Below, piece by piece: positions 18,396-27,265 of a stretch of DNA of 64,000 nt. A program made the position numbers and the translations under genes. Origin of the DNA: Winogradskyella alexanderae (GTDB lineage Bacteria; Bacteroidota; Bacteroidia; Flavobacteriales; Flavobacteriaceae); the NCBI RefSeq assembly GCF_020166335.1, contig NZ_JAIUJR010000005.1, forward strand, positions 62,001-126,000. The letters run 5' to 3'. Within the stretch, counting starts at the first letter, position 1; each line of letters begins with the position of its first letter. Below the pieces are notes generated by a model. It saw only the letters and a list, made by a program, of their open reading frames with translations. It searched no databases and was not told where the DNA came from.

Positions 18396-21077
18396 ATGTC
18401 AGAAGAAAACGAAGAACAAGAAAACATAAATAGCCAACAGAATCAGGAGCCACAAGAAACCATCACCAAAGTAACTGGTATGTACAAAGATTGGTTTCTG
18501 GATTATGCCTCCTATGTTATTTTAGAACGTGCTGTGCCAGCCATTGAAGATGGTTTCAAACCAGTACAGCGCAGAATTATGCATGCGATGAAGGACCTCG
18601 ATGATGGACGCTACAATAAGGTAGCAAACATTGTGGGTCACACGATGCAATATCACCCACATGGAGACGCCAGTATTGCTGATGCCATGGTTCAAATTGG
18701 CCAGAAAGATCTCCTAATAGATACGCAAGGTAACTGGGGAAATATTTTAACTGGCGATAGAGCAGCGGCTTCAAGATATATTGAAGCTCGACTTTCCAAA
18801 TTTGCATTAGATGTAGTTTATAATCCTAAAATCACAGAATGGCAAGCCTCATATGATGGTAGGCGAAAAGAACCAATTAATTTGCCTGTAATGTTTCCAT
18901 TACTGTTGGCCCAAGGTGGTGAGGGTATTGCTGTTGGATTATCTACAAAAATATTACCTCACAATTTTATTGAGCTAATAGATGCTTCCATAAAACATTT
19001 AAAAGGTAAGCGATTTACTATAGTCCCAGATTTCCCAACTGCCGGTATAGCAGATTTTTCGAATTACAATGATGGAATGCGAGGTGGAAAGGTCAGGGTA
19101 AGAGCTAAGATTTCTCAACTTAACAAGAATACTCTAGTCATTACAGAAATACCATATGGTACAACAACCTCTACACTTATAGATTCAATTCTAAAGGCCA
19201 ATGATAAGGGTAAGATAAAAATTAAACGTATTGAAGATAATACAGCGGCAGAAGTTGAGATATTAATTCATCTACCATCAGGACTATCGCCAGACAAAAC
19301 AATAGATGCACTTTATGCCTTTACGAATTGCGAAACATCTATTTCGCCATTAGGTTGTGTTATAGAAGATAACAAACCTTTCTTTGTTGGAGTAACTGAA
19401 ATGTTACGACGTTCTACCGATAATACGGTTCAACTTTTAAAGCAAGAGTTGGAAATTAAATTGGGAGAGTTTGAAGAGCAGTGGCACTTCGCTTCCCTTG
19501 AACGTATTTTCATAGAAAATAGAATTTACCGTGATATCGAAGAAGAAGAGACCTGGGTAGGTGTTATTAGTGCAATAGATAACGGATTAAAGCCTTTTAT
19601 AAAACACTTAAAAAGAGCAGTGACCGAAGAGGACATTGTTCGCCTAACAGAAATCCGAATTAAACGTATTTCAAAATTCGACATTGATAAAGCGCAGCAA
19701 AAAATAGATGCTTTAGAAGATCAAATTGCCGAAGTGAAGCACAATCTGTCCAATCTTATAGACTATTCTATAGCTTATTTTGAAAGGTTGAAAAAAGATT
19801 ATGGCGAAGGAAAGGAGCGCAAAACAGAAATAAGGGTCTTTGATGATGTTGACGCTGCTAAAGTGGTTATAAGAAACACCAAACTTTATGTAAATAGGGA
19901 AGAAGGCTTTATTGGTACTTCACTTAGACGCGATGAATATGTATGCGACTGTAGTGATATAGATGATATAATTGTTTTTACTAAAGACGGTAAAATGATG
20001 GTGACTAAGGTCGATAGTAAAACGTTTGTAGGTAAAAATATAATTCACGTTGCTGTTTTTAAGAAAAAAGACAAGCGTACTATATACAATATGATTTACA
20101 GGGACGGTAAAGCAGGTCCTTCATATGTAAAACGTTTTGCCGTTACCAGTATTACAAGAGATAGAGAGTACGACCTCACAAATGGCAATAAGAACTCTAT
20201 AGTTTGGTATTTTTCGGCAAACCCTAATGGAGAAGCAGAGGTGGTGACTGTAATGCTAAGACAGGTAGGTAGTATTAAAAAATTAAAATGGGATTTAGAT
20301 TTTGCAGATATTCTTATAAAAGGAAGAGCGTCAAAGGGTAATTTAGTTACTAAATATTCTGTCAAACGTATCGAACTGAAAGAAAAAGGTGTTTCTACCT
20401 TAAAACCCCGTAAAATTTGGTTTGATGACACTGTGCAACGGCTAAATGTTGATGGTAGAGGAGAACTAATTGGAGAATTTAGAGGGGAAGATAGATTGTT
20501 AATTATCACACAATCTGGCATTACAAAAACGATTATTCCAGAACTTACAACGCATTTTGATAGTGATATGATTGTTCTGGAAAAATGGATACCAAAGAAA
20601 CCTGTATCAGCAATATATTATGATGGTGAAAAGGAACGTTACTATGTAAAACGTTTTTTAATTGAAAATGAAGGGAAAGAGGAATCTTTTATTTCAGACC
20701 ATCCAAATTCGCAATTGGAAATAGTTTCTACAGATTGGAGACCTATGGCGGACGTAGAGTTTACTAAAGTTCGCGGCAAGGATAGGAAACCAAACATGGA
20801 ATTGAACCTCGAAGAGTTTATAGCAATTAAGGGTATTACTGCGTTAGGCAATCAATTAACGAAGGAAAAAATTAATCAAATCAACTTATTGGAGCCTTTA
20901 CCCTATGAAGCACCAGAGGAAGTCCATGCTGATGATATCGAAGTTGTTGATGAAGAAACCTTAACTACAAACATTAATTCGGAAATAGATGGTAAGCCTG
21001 CAGAAAACAAGAACCTTGATAATAATAATGGAGAAGACCCTGAAGTTGATGACACAGGACAGGCTAGTTTGTTTTAG
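18396..21077 (+). CDS. parC: DNA topoisomerase IV subunit A
   Basis: This is the DNA-cleaving subunit partnering ParE. The 893 residues include the winged-helix/CAP domain, with the catalytic tyrosine Y128 in AAASRYIEARL preceded by QGNWGNILTGDR, and the tower and coiled-coil region (about 420-460). A C-terminal beta-pinwheel follows (about 500-830), and then an acidic low-complexity tail ending DDTGQASLF. It starts with a Glu/Gln-rich extension (EENEEQENINSQQNQEPQE). It is the second gene of the parE-parC operon. Its last 14 nt overlap the convergent SGNH gene, leaving no room for an ordinary terminator. Confidence 0.93.
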   Translation: MSEENEEQENINSQQNQEPQETITKVTGMYKDWFLDYASYVILERAVPAIEDGFKPVQRRIMHAMKDLDDGRYNKVANIVGHTMQYHPHGDASIADAMVQIGQKDLLIDTQGNWGNILTGDRAAASRYIEARLSKFALDVVYNPKITEWQASYDGRRKEPINLPVMFPLLLAQGGEGIAVGLSTKILPHNFIELIDASIKHLKGKRFTIVPDFPTAGIADFSNYNDGMRGGKVRVRAKISQLNKNTLVITEIPYGTTTSTLIDSILKANDKGKIKIKRIEDNTAAEVEILIHLPSGLSPDKTIDALYAFTNCETSISPLGCVIEDNKPFFVGVTEMLRRSTDNTVQLLKQELEIKLGEFEEQWHFASLERIFIENRIYRDIEEEETWVGVISAIDNGLKPFIKHLKRAVTEEDIVRLTEIRIKRISKFDIDKAQQKIDALEDQIAEVKHNLSNLIDYSIAYFERLKKDYGEGKERKTEIRVFDDVDAAKVVIRNTKLYVNREEGFIGTSLRRDEYVCDCSDIDDIIVFTKDGKMMVTKVDSKTFVGKNIIHVAVFKKKDKRTIYNMIYRDGKAGPSYVKRFAVTSITRDREYDLTNGNKNSIVWYFSANPNGEAEVVTVMLRQVGSIKKLKWDLDFADILIKGRASKGNLVTKYSVKRIELKEKGVSTLKPRKIWFDDTVQRLNVDGRGELIGEFRGEDRLLIITQSGITKTIIPELTTHFDSDMIVLEKWIPKKPVSAIYYDGEKERYYVKRFLIENEGKEESFISDHPNSQLEIVSTDWRPMADVEFTKVRGKDRKPNMELNLEEFIAIKGITALGNQLTKEKINQINLLEPLPYEAPEEVHADDIEVVDEETLTTNINSEIDGKPAENKNLDNNNGEDPEVDDTGQASLF

Positions 21078-22008
21078 AGGCAAACTGCACTTGTTTTAAT
21101 AGTTCATTAGTAAATTTCTCAGCTCCAGATTGTGTCATATGTGTTTTATCTTTCCAGAATTGGTTATTGTTGTTGCCTTTAAAGAAGTCAGTATAATCGA
21201 TATATTGAAGATTTTGCTGTTTCATTATTTCTTTTAAAATGTCATTATCTTTTTTACATTTATCGTTATAAATTGGGGAGGTGATAAATAAATATTGTTT
21301 CTTGCTCGATTCTGAAATCACCTTTATTTTTTTTAAATAATCCATAGCAATTTCATTTACTTGATATTTTCTTTCACAATTATGATCATCTTCTATTTTC
21401 AAAATAAAATCTCTGGCTTTTTCATCTGATTCATTTACAAACAAGGGATCGTAGCCATTATAGGTCTTATAGTCATAATTAGGTTTATAAAAATTCTTTA
21501 TTATGCCAATTACCTTCCCATTATAATTTAGGCTTTTGTAAAAGGATTGTATAATTGAAATATGTCCAGATGAGTTTAGAAAGGAGGTGATTTTTTCATT
21601 TCTGTTATATTTAATCTTTAATCCCTTTATATCTGACCCGTCATAAGAATTATCAAAGAAGTTCTTTGTGTCAATGTGTACAATAATTAATTGTTTTGTG
21701 CCTTTTTCTAAAGTATTAAGAAGTGCACTGCTATAAGCAATACCTGTTCCGTCAACTCCCATATTGTAAGCACTTTTACCCAATATCTTTACATCGATAT
21801 GATGGTTAGCCCGAGAGTTTCCGAAAACTAACACTTCTTTGCTATCTTTTATCTGTAAAAATTGATTTAATTTTCCTATCGATTGGCCCGTATAAACCTT
21901 ATCGCTAATCCAATTTAAGGTATGGAACACAATCTTATCAATGACAAAGCTTAAAATTATTGTCATTGTTACAACCTTGATAAGTTCTTTAATAATTCTG
22001 GTATTCAT
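21064..22008 (-). CDS. membrane-anchored SGNH-like protein, MBOAT partner
   Basis: The 314 residues carry one N-terminal membrane segment (about 8-30). A DltD/AlgJ-like SGNH fold is suggested by VLVFGNSRANHH near residue 60 (the GNSR Ser block) and FWKDKTHMTQSGAEKFT near residue 286 (the DxxH block). In such pairs the SGNH protein completes O-acyl transfer started by the membrane-bound O-acyltransferase encoded immediately upstream, here with only 2 nt between the genes. Acetylation of an extracytoplasmic glycan is the likely outcome, but the target is unknown. The gene is convergent with parC and overlaps its 3' end by 14 nt. Confidence 0.75.
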   Translation of the reverse strand: MNTRIIKELIKVVTMTIILSFVIDKIVFHTLNWISDKVYTGQSIGKLNQFLQIKDSKEVLVFGNSRANHHIDVKILGKSAYNMGVDGTGIAYSSALLNTLEKGTKQLIIVHIDTKNFFDNSYDGSDIKGLKIKYNRNEKITSFLNSSGHISIIQSFYKSLNYNGKVIGIIKNFYKPNYDYKTYNGYDPLFVNESDEKARDFILKIEDDHNCERKYQVNEIAMDYLKKIKVISESSKKQYLFITSPIYNDKCKKDNDILKEIMKQQNLQYIDYTDFFKGNNNNQFWKDKTHMTQSGAEKFTNELLKQVQFASKTN

Positions 22009-22010
22009 GG

Positions 22011-23420
22011 TTAGAATTGAAAATAAATAAAATTCTCAGTGGTAGAATAAAATAAGCACAACATTAATATGACAACTGAAATTATCAATGAAAGTCTTAC
22101 AATATTGTATTTATCGCCATAGTCTTCCAATGCAATTTTAGCATTAAATAATTTCAAATCAATCATTAATCCAATAATCAGAAGAAGAATTCCATTAACG
22201 AATTGATTTAAATTACCAATAAATAAACTACCAAAATCCAATACGAAAATTTTTGAGATTATTGATGATGCCGTATCAAAATCTTGAGCTCTAAAGAAAA
22301 TCCAAGCAATTAATACAACCAGAAATGTATAGATATAACCTAACACATTAAAGGTTGAGATTTTTAAGGAAGAAAATATATATTTCTCAATACTTAAGAA
22401 CAATCCGTGTATTCCACCCCAGATTACAAAATTCCAAGAGCTACCGTGCCAAAGACCTCCTAAAAGCATGGTAAGCATTAAATTTCTATATGTAAGCACA
22501 ATTCCTTTTCTATTCCCCCCTAATGAAATATAGAGATAATCCCTGAGCCAGAAGGAAAGTGACATGTGCCACCTTCTCCAAAACTCGGTAAGTGTCCTCG
22601 AAAAGTAGGGTAAATTAAAATTACGATTAAATTTAAATCCAAGGAGTTTGGCACTTCCAATGGCAATATCTGAATAGCCGGAAAAATCAAAATAAATTTG
22701 AAAAGCGTAAAAAATTGTAGCGATGAGCAAGGTTGTCGCATTATGAATATCGGAATTTGCATAAATAGAATCTACATAAACTCCTAAATTGTCAGCGATT
22801 GCAACCTTTCTAAATAAACCAATAAATATTTGTAAAAAGCCGGTTTTTATTAGACTAATATTTAGTTTTCTGTTTTGTTCAATTTGAGGTATTAAATTCG
22901 ATGCGCGCTCAATAGGTCCAGCCACTAATTGAGGGAAGAGGCTTACAAATGTAAAAAAGCTAACCATATTCTTGGTGGCGTTTATTTTTTCTCTATAAAT
23001 ATCAATACTATAGCTTAGCGTCTGAAACGTGTAGAAACTTATACCAACAGGTAAAATAATGTTTAAAGTTAAATCATTTACCTCCCATCCAATAAAAGAC
23101 ATAGTATCAGCAAAAGAATCCGCAAAGAAGTTATAGTATTTAAAAACACCTAATAATCCTAAGTTGGAACAAAGGCTAACTATTAGCCATTTTTTTTTCT
23201 CTTCCTTCTTCGGAGAAGATTCAATTTTCTTTCCTACATAAAAATCTAAAAACGAACTAAAGATTATTAACGAAAGAAACCTGTAGTCCCACCATCCATA
23301 AAAAACATAGCTTGAGATAAGTAATAAAATATTCTGCTTCTTATGGCTAGATTTAAAAAACCAATAAAGAATAAAGACAATTGGGAAAAAAATTAAAAAT
23401 TCAATTGAATTAAATAACAT
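22011..23420 (-). CDS. MBOAT family O-acyltransferase (AlgI/DltB-like)
   Basis: This polytopic membrane protein of 469 residues begins MLFNSIEFLIFFPIVFILYWFF, the usual AlgI N-terminus. FYTFQTLSYSIDIYR and FSGYSDIAIGSAKLLGF are conserved. FNLPYFSRTLTEFWRRWHMSLSFWLRDYLYI follows, and the catalytic histidine lies in LLGGLWHGSSWNFVIWG. It would transfer an acyl (usually acetyl) group across the membrane to a polysaccharide. Together with the downstream SGNH gene it forms a two-gene unit. It does not adjoin the polysaccharide locus that starts 6 kb away, but could act on its product. Confidence 0.9.
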   Translation of the reverse strand: MLFNSIEFLIFFPIVFILYWFFKSSHKKQNILLLISSYVFYGWWDYRFLSLIIFSSFLDFYVGKKIESSPKKEEKKKWLIVSLCSNLGLLGVFKYYNFFADSFADTMSFIGWEVNDLTLNIILPVGISFYTFQTLSYSIDIYREKINATKNMVSFFTFVSLFPQLVAGPIERASNLIPQIEQNRKLNISLIKTGFLQIFIGLFRKVAIADNLGVYVDSIYANSDIHNATTLLIATIFYAFQIYFDFSGYSDIAIGSAKLLGFKFNRNFNLPYFSRTLTEFWRRWHMSLSFWLRDYLYISLGGNRKGIVLTYRNLMLTMLLGGLWHGSSWNFVIWGGIHGLFLSIEKYIFSSLKISTFNVLGYIYTFLVVLIAWIFFRAQDFDTASSIISKIFVLDFGSLFIGNLNQFVNGILLLIIGLMIDLKLFNAKIALEDYGDKYNIVRLSLIISVVILMLCLFYSTTENFIYFQF

Positions 23421-23571
23421 GCGCTAAGCTTTATTACAGATTTGGGTATAACACTCCTAACATTATAAGGTGAATATACTAATCGTAAAAAATAGTGACC
23501 AGAATAAATTTGAAATTTAGTTTATCTGATTAAAAAAGGGGTTCTATGGCCTGACAATACCATTTTACTCG

Positions 23572-24363
23572 TTAATTGGCAGTGTGCTTTTTTGTACGGT
23601 AATTAAGAAACTCAACAAATAAAGAAAACGCGATAGCAAAGTAAAGATAACCTTTAGGGATGGCGCCCACAGTTTTCCCGAAGAATTCGGTATGAGATAA
23701 GTGTGCTGCCTCTGTAATTAGCATAAAACCTATTAAGATTAAAAAAGCTAGGCCTAGTATTTGCATACTTGGATGATTGTCTATAAATTTTCTTATCGGA
23801 TTAGCAAAACCAATCATCACAATAATTGATATCACTACTGCAACAACCATAAGAATCAATGTGTAGGTATGATTAGGGTGTAAACCATTAGTCATTCCTA
23901 CTGCGGTTAGAATAGAATCTACAGAGAAAATAAAATCAATAATTAAAATTTGAGTAAGTGCTTGTGAAAGGGTTTCAATTACCTTAGATCGCACTCCTTT
24001 TTCGTCATGAGTAGGGACTTCCACCTTTTCTCTTATTTCAGAGGTACTTTTATAGATTAGAAATAGTCCACCTGAAAAGAGAATTATAGCCTGCCAGCTT
24101 AAAGCAATTTTTAACCATTCATTCTCAAGTGTGTAAAAGGGCTCACTCAATCCTATTAAAAAAGAAACGAAAAACAGCAGAATAATTCGCTGTACCATTG
24201 CTAACAGTAAACCGATATTGGTGGCCTTAGCTCTCTGTCCTTTGGGTAACTTGTTGGCGGCAATCGATATAAAAACAATGTTGTCAATTCCAAGTATAAT
24301 CTCGAGAAAGGTCAGCGTTATTAATGCCATAAAGGCATCATAGGATATAAGGAAATCAATCAT
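23572..24363 (-). CDS. TerC family integral membrane protein
   Basis: This 263-residue membrane protein has about seven spans. The TerC signature appears as TFLEIILGIDNIVFISI at residues 18-34, with acidic residues inside the membrane, and again as IIDFIFSVDSILTAVGM near 140. TerC-family members are linked to export or homeostasis of manganese and other metals and to tellurite resistance. YegH/YkoY-type TerC proteins without extra domains have this length. It lies 3 nt after a small lipoprotein gene and is probably cotranscribed with it. Confidence 0.88.
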   Translation of the reverse strand: MIDFLISYDAFMALITLTFLEIILGIDNIVFISIAANKLPKGQRAKATNIGLLLAMVQRIILLFFVSFLIGLSEPFYTLENEWLKIALSWQAIILFSGGLFLIYKSTSEIREKVEVPTHDEKGVRSKVIETLSQALTQILIIDFIFSVDSILTAVGMTNGLHPNHTYTLILMVVAVVISIIVMIGFANPIRKFIDNHPSMQILGLAFLILIGFMLITEAAHLSHTEFFGKTVGAIPKGYLYFAIAFSLFVEFLNYRTKKHTAN

Positions 24364-24366
24364 TGG

Positions 24367-24753
24367 TTATTCAACTATATATGCTACTCCCTTTTCAACA
24401 TTTACAGGACGATTAGGCTTTTTAACTGCCAATTTATATTCAAAAGCATAAGAACTATCAGTTGTAGATAGAATCTTCATATGGATGGCATCTTTTTCAG
24501 CATTGGTTTTGGGGTTTAGCTTCTTTAAGACAAATTCACAATCATTAATCCACCTAACTGAAGATGTATCTATCAGTCCTTCATAATAGTCAATATTTAG
24601 GGAATCGGTTCTGATAAATTGACCTGTTTTTTCAACGCCATCAATAGTGTATTTAAATTCATACTTACCAGTCCTAAAACTCTTGCAGTCCCTCTCAATC
24701 TCATAACAACTAAACATCAAAAGCAGCAAAGTCAAAAAAAGAATTCGTTTCAT
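24367..24753 (-). CDS. small conserved lipoprotein, function unknown
   Basis: The 128 residues begin MKRILFLTLLLLMFSCY, a lipoprotein signal with Cys16. The mature part alternates charged and aromatic residues: RDCKSFRTGKYEFKYTIDG, TGQFIRTDSLNIDYYEG, VRWINDCEFVLKKLNPK. This suggests a small beta-rich fold of the lipocalin-like sort. From memory, homologues in Flavobacteriaceae are sometimes labelled 'DNA topoisomerase IV', which must be propagated from the neighbouring parEC genes; nothing in the sequence supports that label. It is transcribed with terC, and a -7 box lies just upstream. Confidence 0.78.
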   Translation of the reverse strand: MKRILFLTLLLLMFSCYEIERDCKSFRTGKYEFKYTIDGVEKTGQFIRTDSLNIDYYEGLIDTSSVRWINDCEFVLKKLNPKTNAEKDAIHMKILSTTDSSYAFEYKLAVKKPNRPVNVEKGVAYIVE

Positions 24754-24763
24754 AATTTATTTA

Positions 24764-24771
24764 CAAAAATA
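24764..24771 (-). promoter_or_regulatory. -7 promoter box of the lipoprotein-terC unit
   Basis: The minus strand reads TATTTTTG, a perfect TAnnTTTG, 10 nt before the start codon at 24753. A transcript from here would have a very short leader. Confidence 0.5.
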
Positions 24772-24789
24772 CGAATAGAGCAATTAAGA

Positions 24790-25158
24790 TTATGGCAAAT
24801 AACTCTTGAATGTGCCATTTTTGTAAAGTACTATGATTTTCTCGATTTCATCTTCAGTGTAAGAAGTTGTTTCGGTATTATTATGAACATTATATTGGTT
24901 CATATCTACATTTGAAATGGGCGACATTTCTTTTTTTGGAAAATCGCCTTTACCATTAAGCAACCAATACAATTCTACATTAGGGTAGGTATGAAGTATT
25001 TTCATAACAAAGTCTAAACTTGGTTTATTTCTTCCGGATAGAATATGGGAAATACTTGAGCGTTGCACACCTATTTTCTCTGCAAAACTTGAAGCAGATT
25101 CATCGTAATAGTCGATTACTTTTTGTAGCCGTTTAGTGAATTCTATAGTGTTTATCAT
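24790..25158 (-). CDS. XRE-family helix-turn-helix transcriptional regulator
   Basis: Starting at the ATG at 25158 (MINTIEFTKRLQKVIDYY) the product is 122 residues. A Cro/CI-type HTH covers about 6-62: ESASSFAEKIGVQRSSISHILSGRNKPSLDFVMKIL. LYWLLNGKGDF follows, the usual end of such domains. The C-terminal 45 residues are acidic and polar and could serve for dimerisation. It is divergent from the M14 metallopeptidase gene with a 301-nt gap between. The identical palindromic elements at the two promoters suggest that it regulates itself and that gene. The ligand or signal is unknown. Confidence 0.83.
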   Translation of the reverse strand: MINTIEFTKRLQKVIDYYDESASSFAEKIGVQRSSISHILSGRNKPSLDFVMKILHTYPNVELYWLLNGKGDFPKKEMSPISNVDMNQYNVHNNTETTSYTEDEIEKIIVLYKNGTFKSYLP

Positions 25159-25185
25159 TGTAAACAATAAAATAATGATAATTGC

Positions 25186-25200
25186 GTATACAAATGTAAA
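25186..25200. promoter_or_regulatory. putative operator copy 1 (GTATACAAATGTAAA)
   Basis: The element contains TACAaaTGTA, a palindrome with 4-bp arms and a 2-bp centre (25189-25198). It coincides with the minus-strand -7 box TACATTTG, 33 nt upstream of the regulator start. A bound regulator would block that promoter. An identical 15-mer occurs at 25406. Confidence 0.5.
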
Positions 25201-25405
25201 CATAAATGCTTAATTATTTTAAATTAACAATAAAAAGATAATTATATACTTAATATTACACTTTAAATAAAAGACATAAAATACTGATATTAAAAATATT
25301 AAGATATAAATATTACAGGTATTGCAATATTCTCAAGTGCCGATTTTATTGTTAACTTAAAATTGTATTCAATGTGTGTAATTGTAGCGAATTTTAGTTT
25401 TTGTT

Positions 25406-25420
25406 GTATACAAATGTAAA
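25406..25420. promoter_or_regulatory. putative operator copy 2 (GTATACAAATGTAAA)
   Basis: The same 15 bases as at 25186-25200, in the same orientation, 220 nt away. It ends 12 nt upstream of the plus-strand -7 box at 25433, so it falls between the -33 and -7 regions of the peptidase promoter. Two identical copies at both promoters of a divergent pair are unlikely to be chance, although the motif overlaps the generic -7 consensus. Confidence 0.5.
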
Positions 25421-25432
25421 TTATTAAAAGAT

Positions 25433-25440
25433 TATTTTTG
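25433..25440 (+). promoter_or_regulatory. -7 promoter box of the M14 peptidase gene
   Basis: TATTTTTG, a perfect TAnnTTTG, 19 nt before the ATG at 25460. Confidence 0.5.
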
Positions 25441-25459
25441 TTCAGTTTAAGTTAATTGG

Positions 25460-26605
25460 ATGAAAATCAAAAAGTATTTAAATCTATTTGATAGAGTAAA
25501 AGAATCTTCTCTTCAGGGTAGATATATTACTAATAAGAGCATTGAAAAATGTTTGAAAAAATTTAGCAAGGCAGAAATCTCGACAATTGGTTTTTCAGTT
25601 GAGAAACAACCAATATATTTAGTTAAATATGGTTCAGGCGCTAAGCGTGTATTAATGTGGTCACAAATGCACGGTAATGAATCTACGACGACCAAAGCGC
25701 TATTTGACACTTTCAATTTTTTAGAGTCTGATCTTGATGAGTCTATTAAAATAAAGGAAACATGTACTTTATTTTTTATTCCAATTCTCAATCCAGACGG
25801 CGCAGAAAGGTATACAAGATTGAACAAGAATTTGGTTGATCTTAATAGGGATGCTCAAGATTTGTCACAACCCGAAAGCCGAGTCCTAAGAAAAGTGTTT
25901 GAAAATTTAAAACCTCATTTTTGTTTCAACTTACATGGTCAGCGCACGATTTTTGGTGCTGGTAACGCGAATAAGCCTGCTTCAATGTCTTTTCTTTCCC
26001 CTTCTCAAGATAAAGACAGATCTATTAGTTCTAATAGAAACATAGCAATGTCAATTATTATAGGTATAAATAATGTACTTCAGGCTATAATACCAAATCA
26101 GATAGGCAGATACGATGATAGTTTTAATCTTAATTGTGTTGGTGACACCTTCCAAAGTCTTGGTGTGCCTACTATACTCTTTGAAGCTGGCCATATTCAA
26201 GCGGATTATGAACGAGAAGAAATTCGAAAAATTGTTTTCGCAGCTTTAATTGAAGGTTTATATCAAATAATTGGAGAAAAATTCAACAGGGATTATAAGA
26301 CTTATTTTAAAATTCCAGAAAATAAGAAAACGTTTTTTGATGTTATTATAAGGAATTTCAATTTTGAAAGGGTTGAGGAAGAGAATTTGGATATGGGAAT
26401 TCAATTTGAAGAAAGACTTTTTAATGGGCAGATTATATTTATTCCAATCATTAAGTCCATTTCGAAATTGGACAGACAGTATGGACACAGAGAAATTAAT
26501 GCTAAAGGAAATATTTTGAAAACGGGAAATAATTTGCCACTTGAAGTTGGAAACGAAATCGATTTCGTACTAATAAAAAATGAGAAAATAGCACTAAAAC
26601 CATAA
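25460..26605 (+). CDS. M14 family zinc carboxypeptidase-like protein, cytoplasmic
   Basis: The 381-residue product has no signal peptide. The M14 zinc site is visible: H71 and E74 in MWSQMHGNESTT, and the later His in CFNLHGQRTIFG near residue 155. The substrate-binding Asn-Arg pair is in NLVDLNRDAQ, and the catalytic Glu is in PTILFEAGHIQ near residue 240. A C-terminal all-beta domain (about 285-381) ends FVLIKNEKIALKP. M14 enzymes of this branch cleave C-terminal residues or amide bonds of small peptides or acylated amino acids. Without a secretion signal it should act inside the cell. It is divergent from an XRE regulator and followed by an Lrp-type regulator. Confidence 0.85.
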   Translation: MKIKKYLNLFDRVKESSLQGRYITNKSIEKCLKKFSKAEISTIGFSVEKQPIYLVKYGSGAKRVLMWSQMHGNESTTTKALFDTFNFLESDLDESIKIKETCTLFFIPILNPDGAERYTRLNKNLVDLNRDAQDLSQPESRVLRKVFENLKPHFCFNLHGQRTIFGAGNANKPASMSFLSPSQDKDRSISSNRNIAMSIIIGINNVLQAIIPNQIGRYDDSFNLNCVGDTFQSLGVPTILFEAGHIQADYEREEIRKIVFAALIEGLYQIIGEKFNRDYKTYFKIPENKKTFFDVIIRNFNFERVEEENLDMGIQFEERLFNGQIIFIPIIKSISKLDRQYGHREINAKGNILKTGNNLPLEVGNEIDFVLIKNEKIALKP

Positions 26606-26646
26606 AGAAATTCAATATTAATGCGTAATTGTCAATAAAAATAAAC

Positions 26647-26654
26647 TATTTTTG
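26647..26654 (+). promoter_or_regulatory. -7 promoter box of the Lrp-type regulator
   Basis: TATTTTTG followed by C, 25 nt before the ATG at 26680. A TTG at 26629-26631 could be the -33 element, though the 15-nt spacing is short. Confidence 0.5.
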
Positions 26655-26679
26655 CATTTAGTTTAAAGATTATTCAATT

Positions 26680-27159
26680 ATGGCAAAGTTTAAATTAGAT
26701 GAAATAGACCACCAAATCCTGGATATGTTAATTGACAATACACGAATCCCGTTTACAGATATCGCAAAAAAATTATTGATTTCTGCAGGAACAGTTCATG
26801 TAAGAGTTAAAAAAATGGAGGAGGCAGGTATTATCCAAGGATCTTCATTGACTTTAGACTACAAAAAGCTTGGTTATTCATTCATTGCTTATGTAGGGGT
26901 GTTTTTACAAAATACGTCTCAGACTAAGTTTGTTTTGGAGCGTATTGAAAGCATACCATACGTTACCGTAGCACATATAACCACTGGGAAGTTCAATATA
27001 TTTTGCAAAATAAGGGCAAAAAATACAATGCATGCAAAAGAAATTATTTTTATGTTAGATGATATTGATGGTGTTTATAGAACTGAAACAATGATATCCC
27101 TAGAAGAAAGTATAAATGATAAAAAACGTTTAATGCATACTATCTTTAATGAACTTTGA
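26680..27159 (+). CDS. Lrp/AsnC family transcriptional regulator
   Basis: The 159 residues comprise an AsnC-type winged helix at about 5-60 (KLDEIDHQILDMLIDNTRIPFTDIAKKLLISAGTVHVRVKKMEEAGII). A RAM ligand-binding domain spans about 72-148 (FIAYVGVFLQNTSQTKFVLERI, TGKFNIFCKIRAKN, VYRTETMISLEES). Members sense amino acids and control their metabolism. The neighbours, an M14 peptidase upstream and proline dehydrogenase 1.3 kb downstream, would fit amino-acid use, but the target is not evident. It has its own -7 box and a terminator. Confidence 0.92.
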   Translation: MAKFKLDEIDHQILDMLIDNTRIPFTDIAKKLLISAGTVHVRVKKMEEAGIIQGSSLTLDYKKLGYSFIAYVGVFLQNTSQTKFVLERIESIPYVTVAHITTGKFNIFCKIRAKNTMHAKEIIFMLDDIDGVYRTETMISLEESINDKKRLMHTIFNEL

Positions 27160-27181
27160 ACAGTAATTCAAAATAAAAATG

Positions 27182-27208
27182 ACCCTCGGTGTAATTGACA
27201 TTGAGGGT
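27182..27208 (+). terminator. terminator of the Lrp-type regulator
   Basis: ACCCTC (27182-27187) pairs with GAGGGT (27203-27208), with an inner TGT/ACA pairing, followed by TTTTT. Confidence 0.75.
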
Positions 27209-27265
27209 TTTTTGTTTAAGTTAATTATAGTGCATTTTAAAGTAAACAATTCAAAGGTTAAACAA

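Larger units (their letters stand above)
25159..25459. promoter_or_regulatory. divergent control region between the XRE regulator and M14 peptidase genes
   Basis: This 301-nt AT-rich gap has no reading frame I can support. It holds a minus -7 box (25191-25198, TACATTTG on the minus strand) for the regulator and a plus -7 box (25433-25440) for the peptidase. It also holds two identical 15-mers, described separately. The central part is notably rich in TATTA and TTAATATT runs. Confidence 0.55.
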
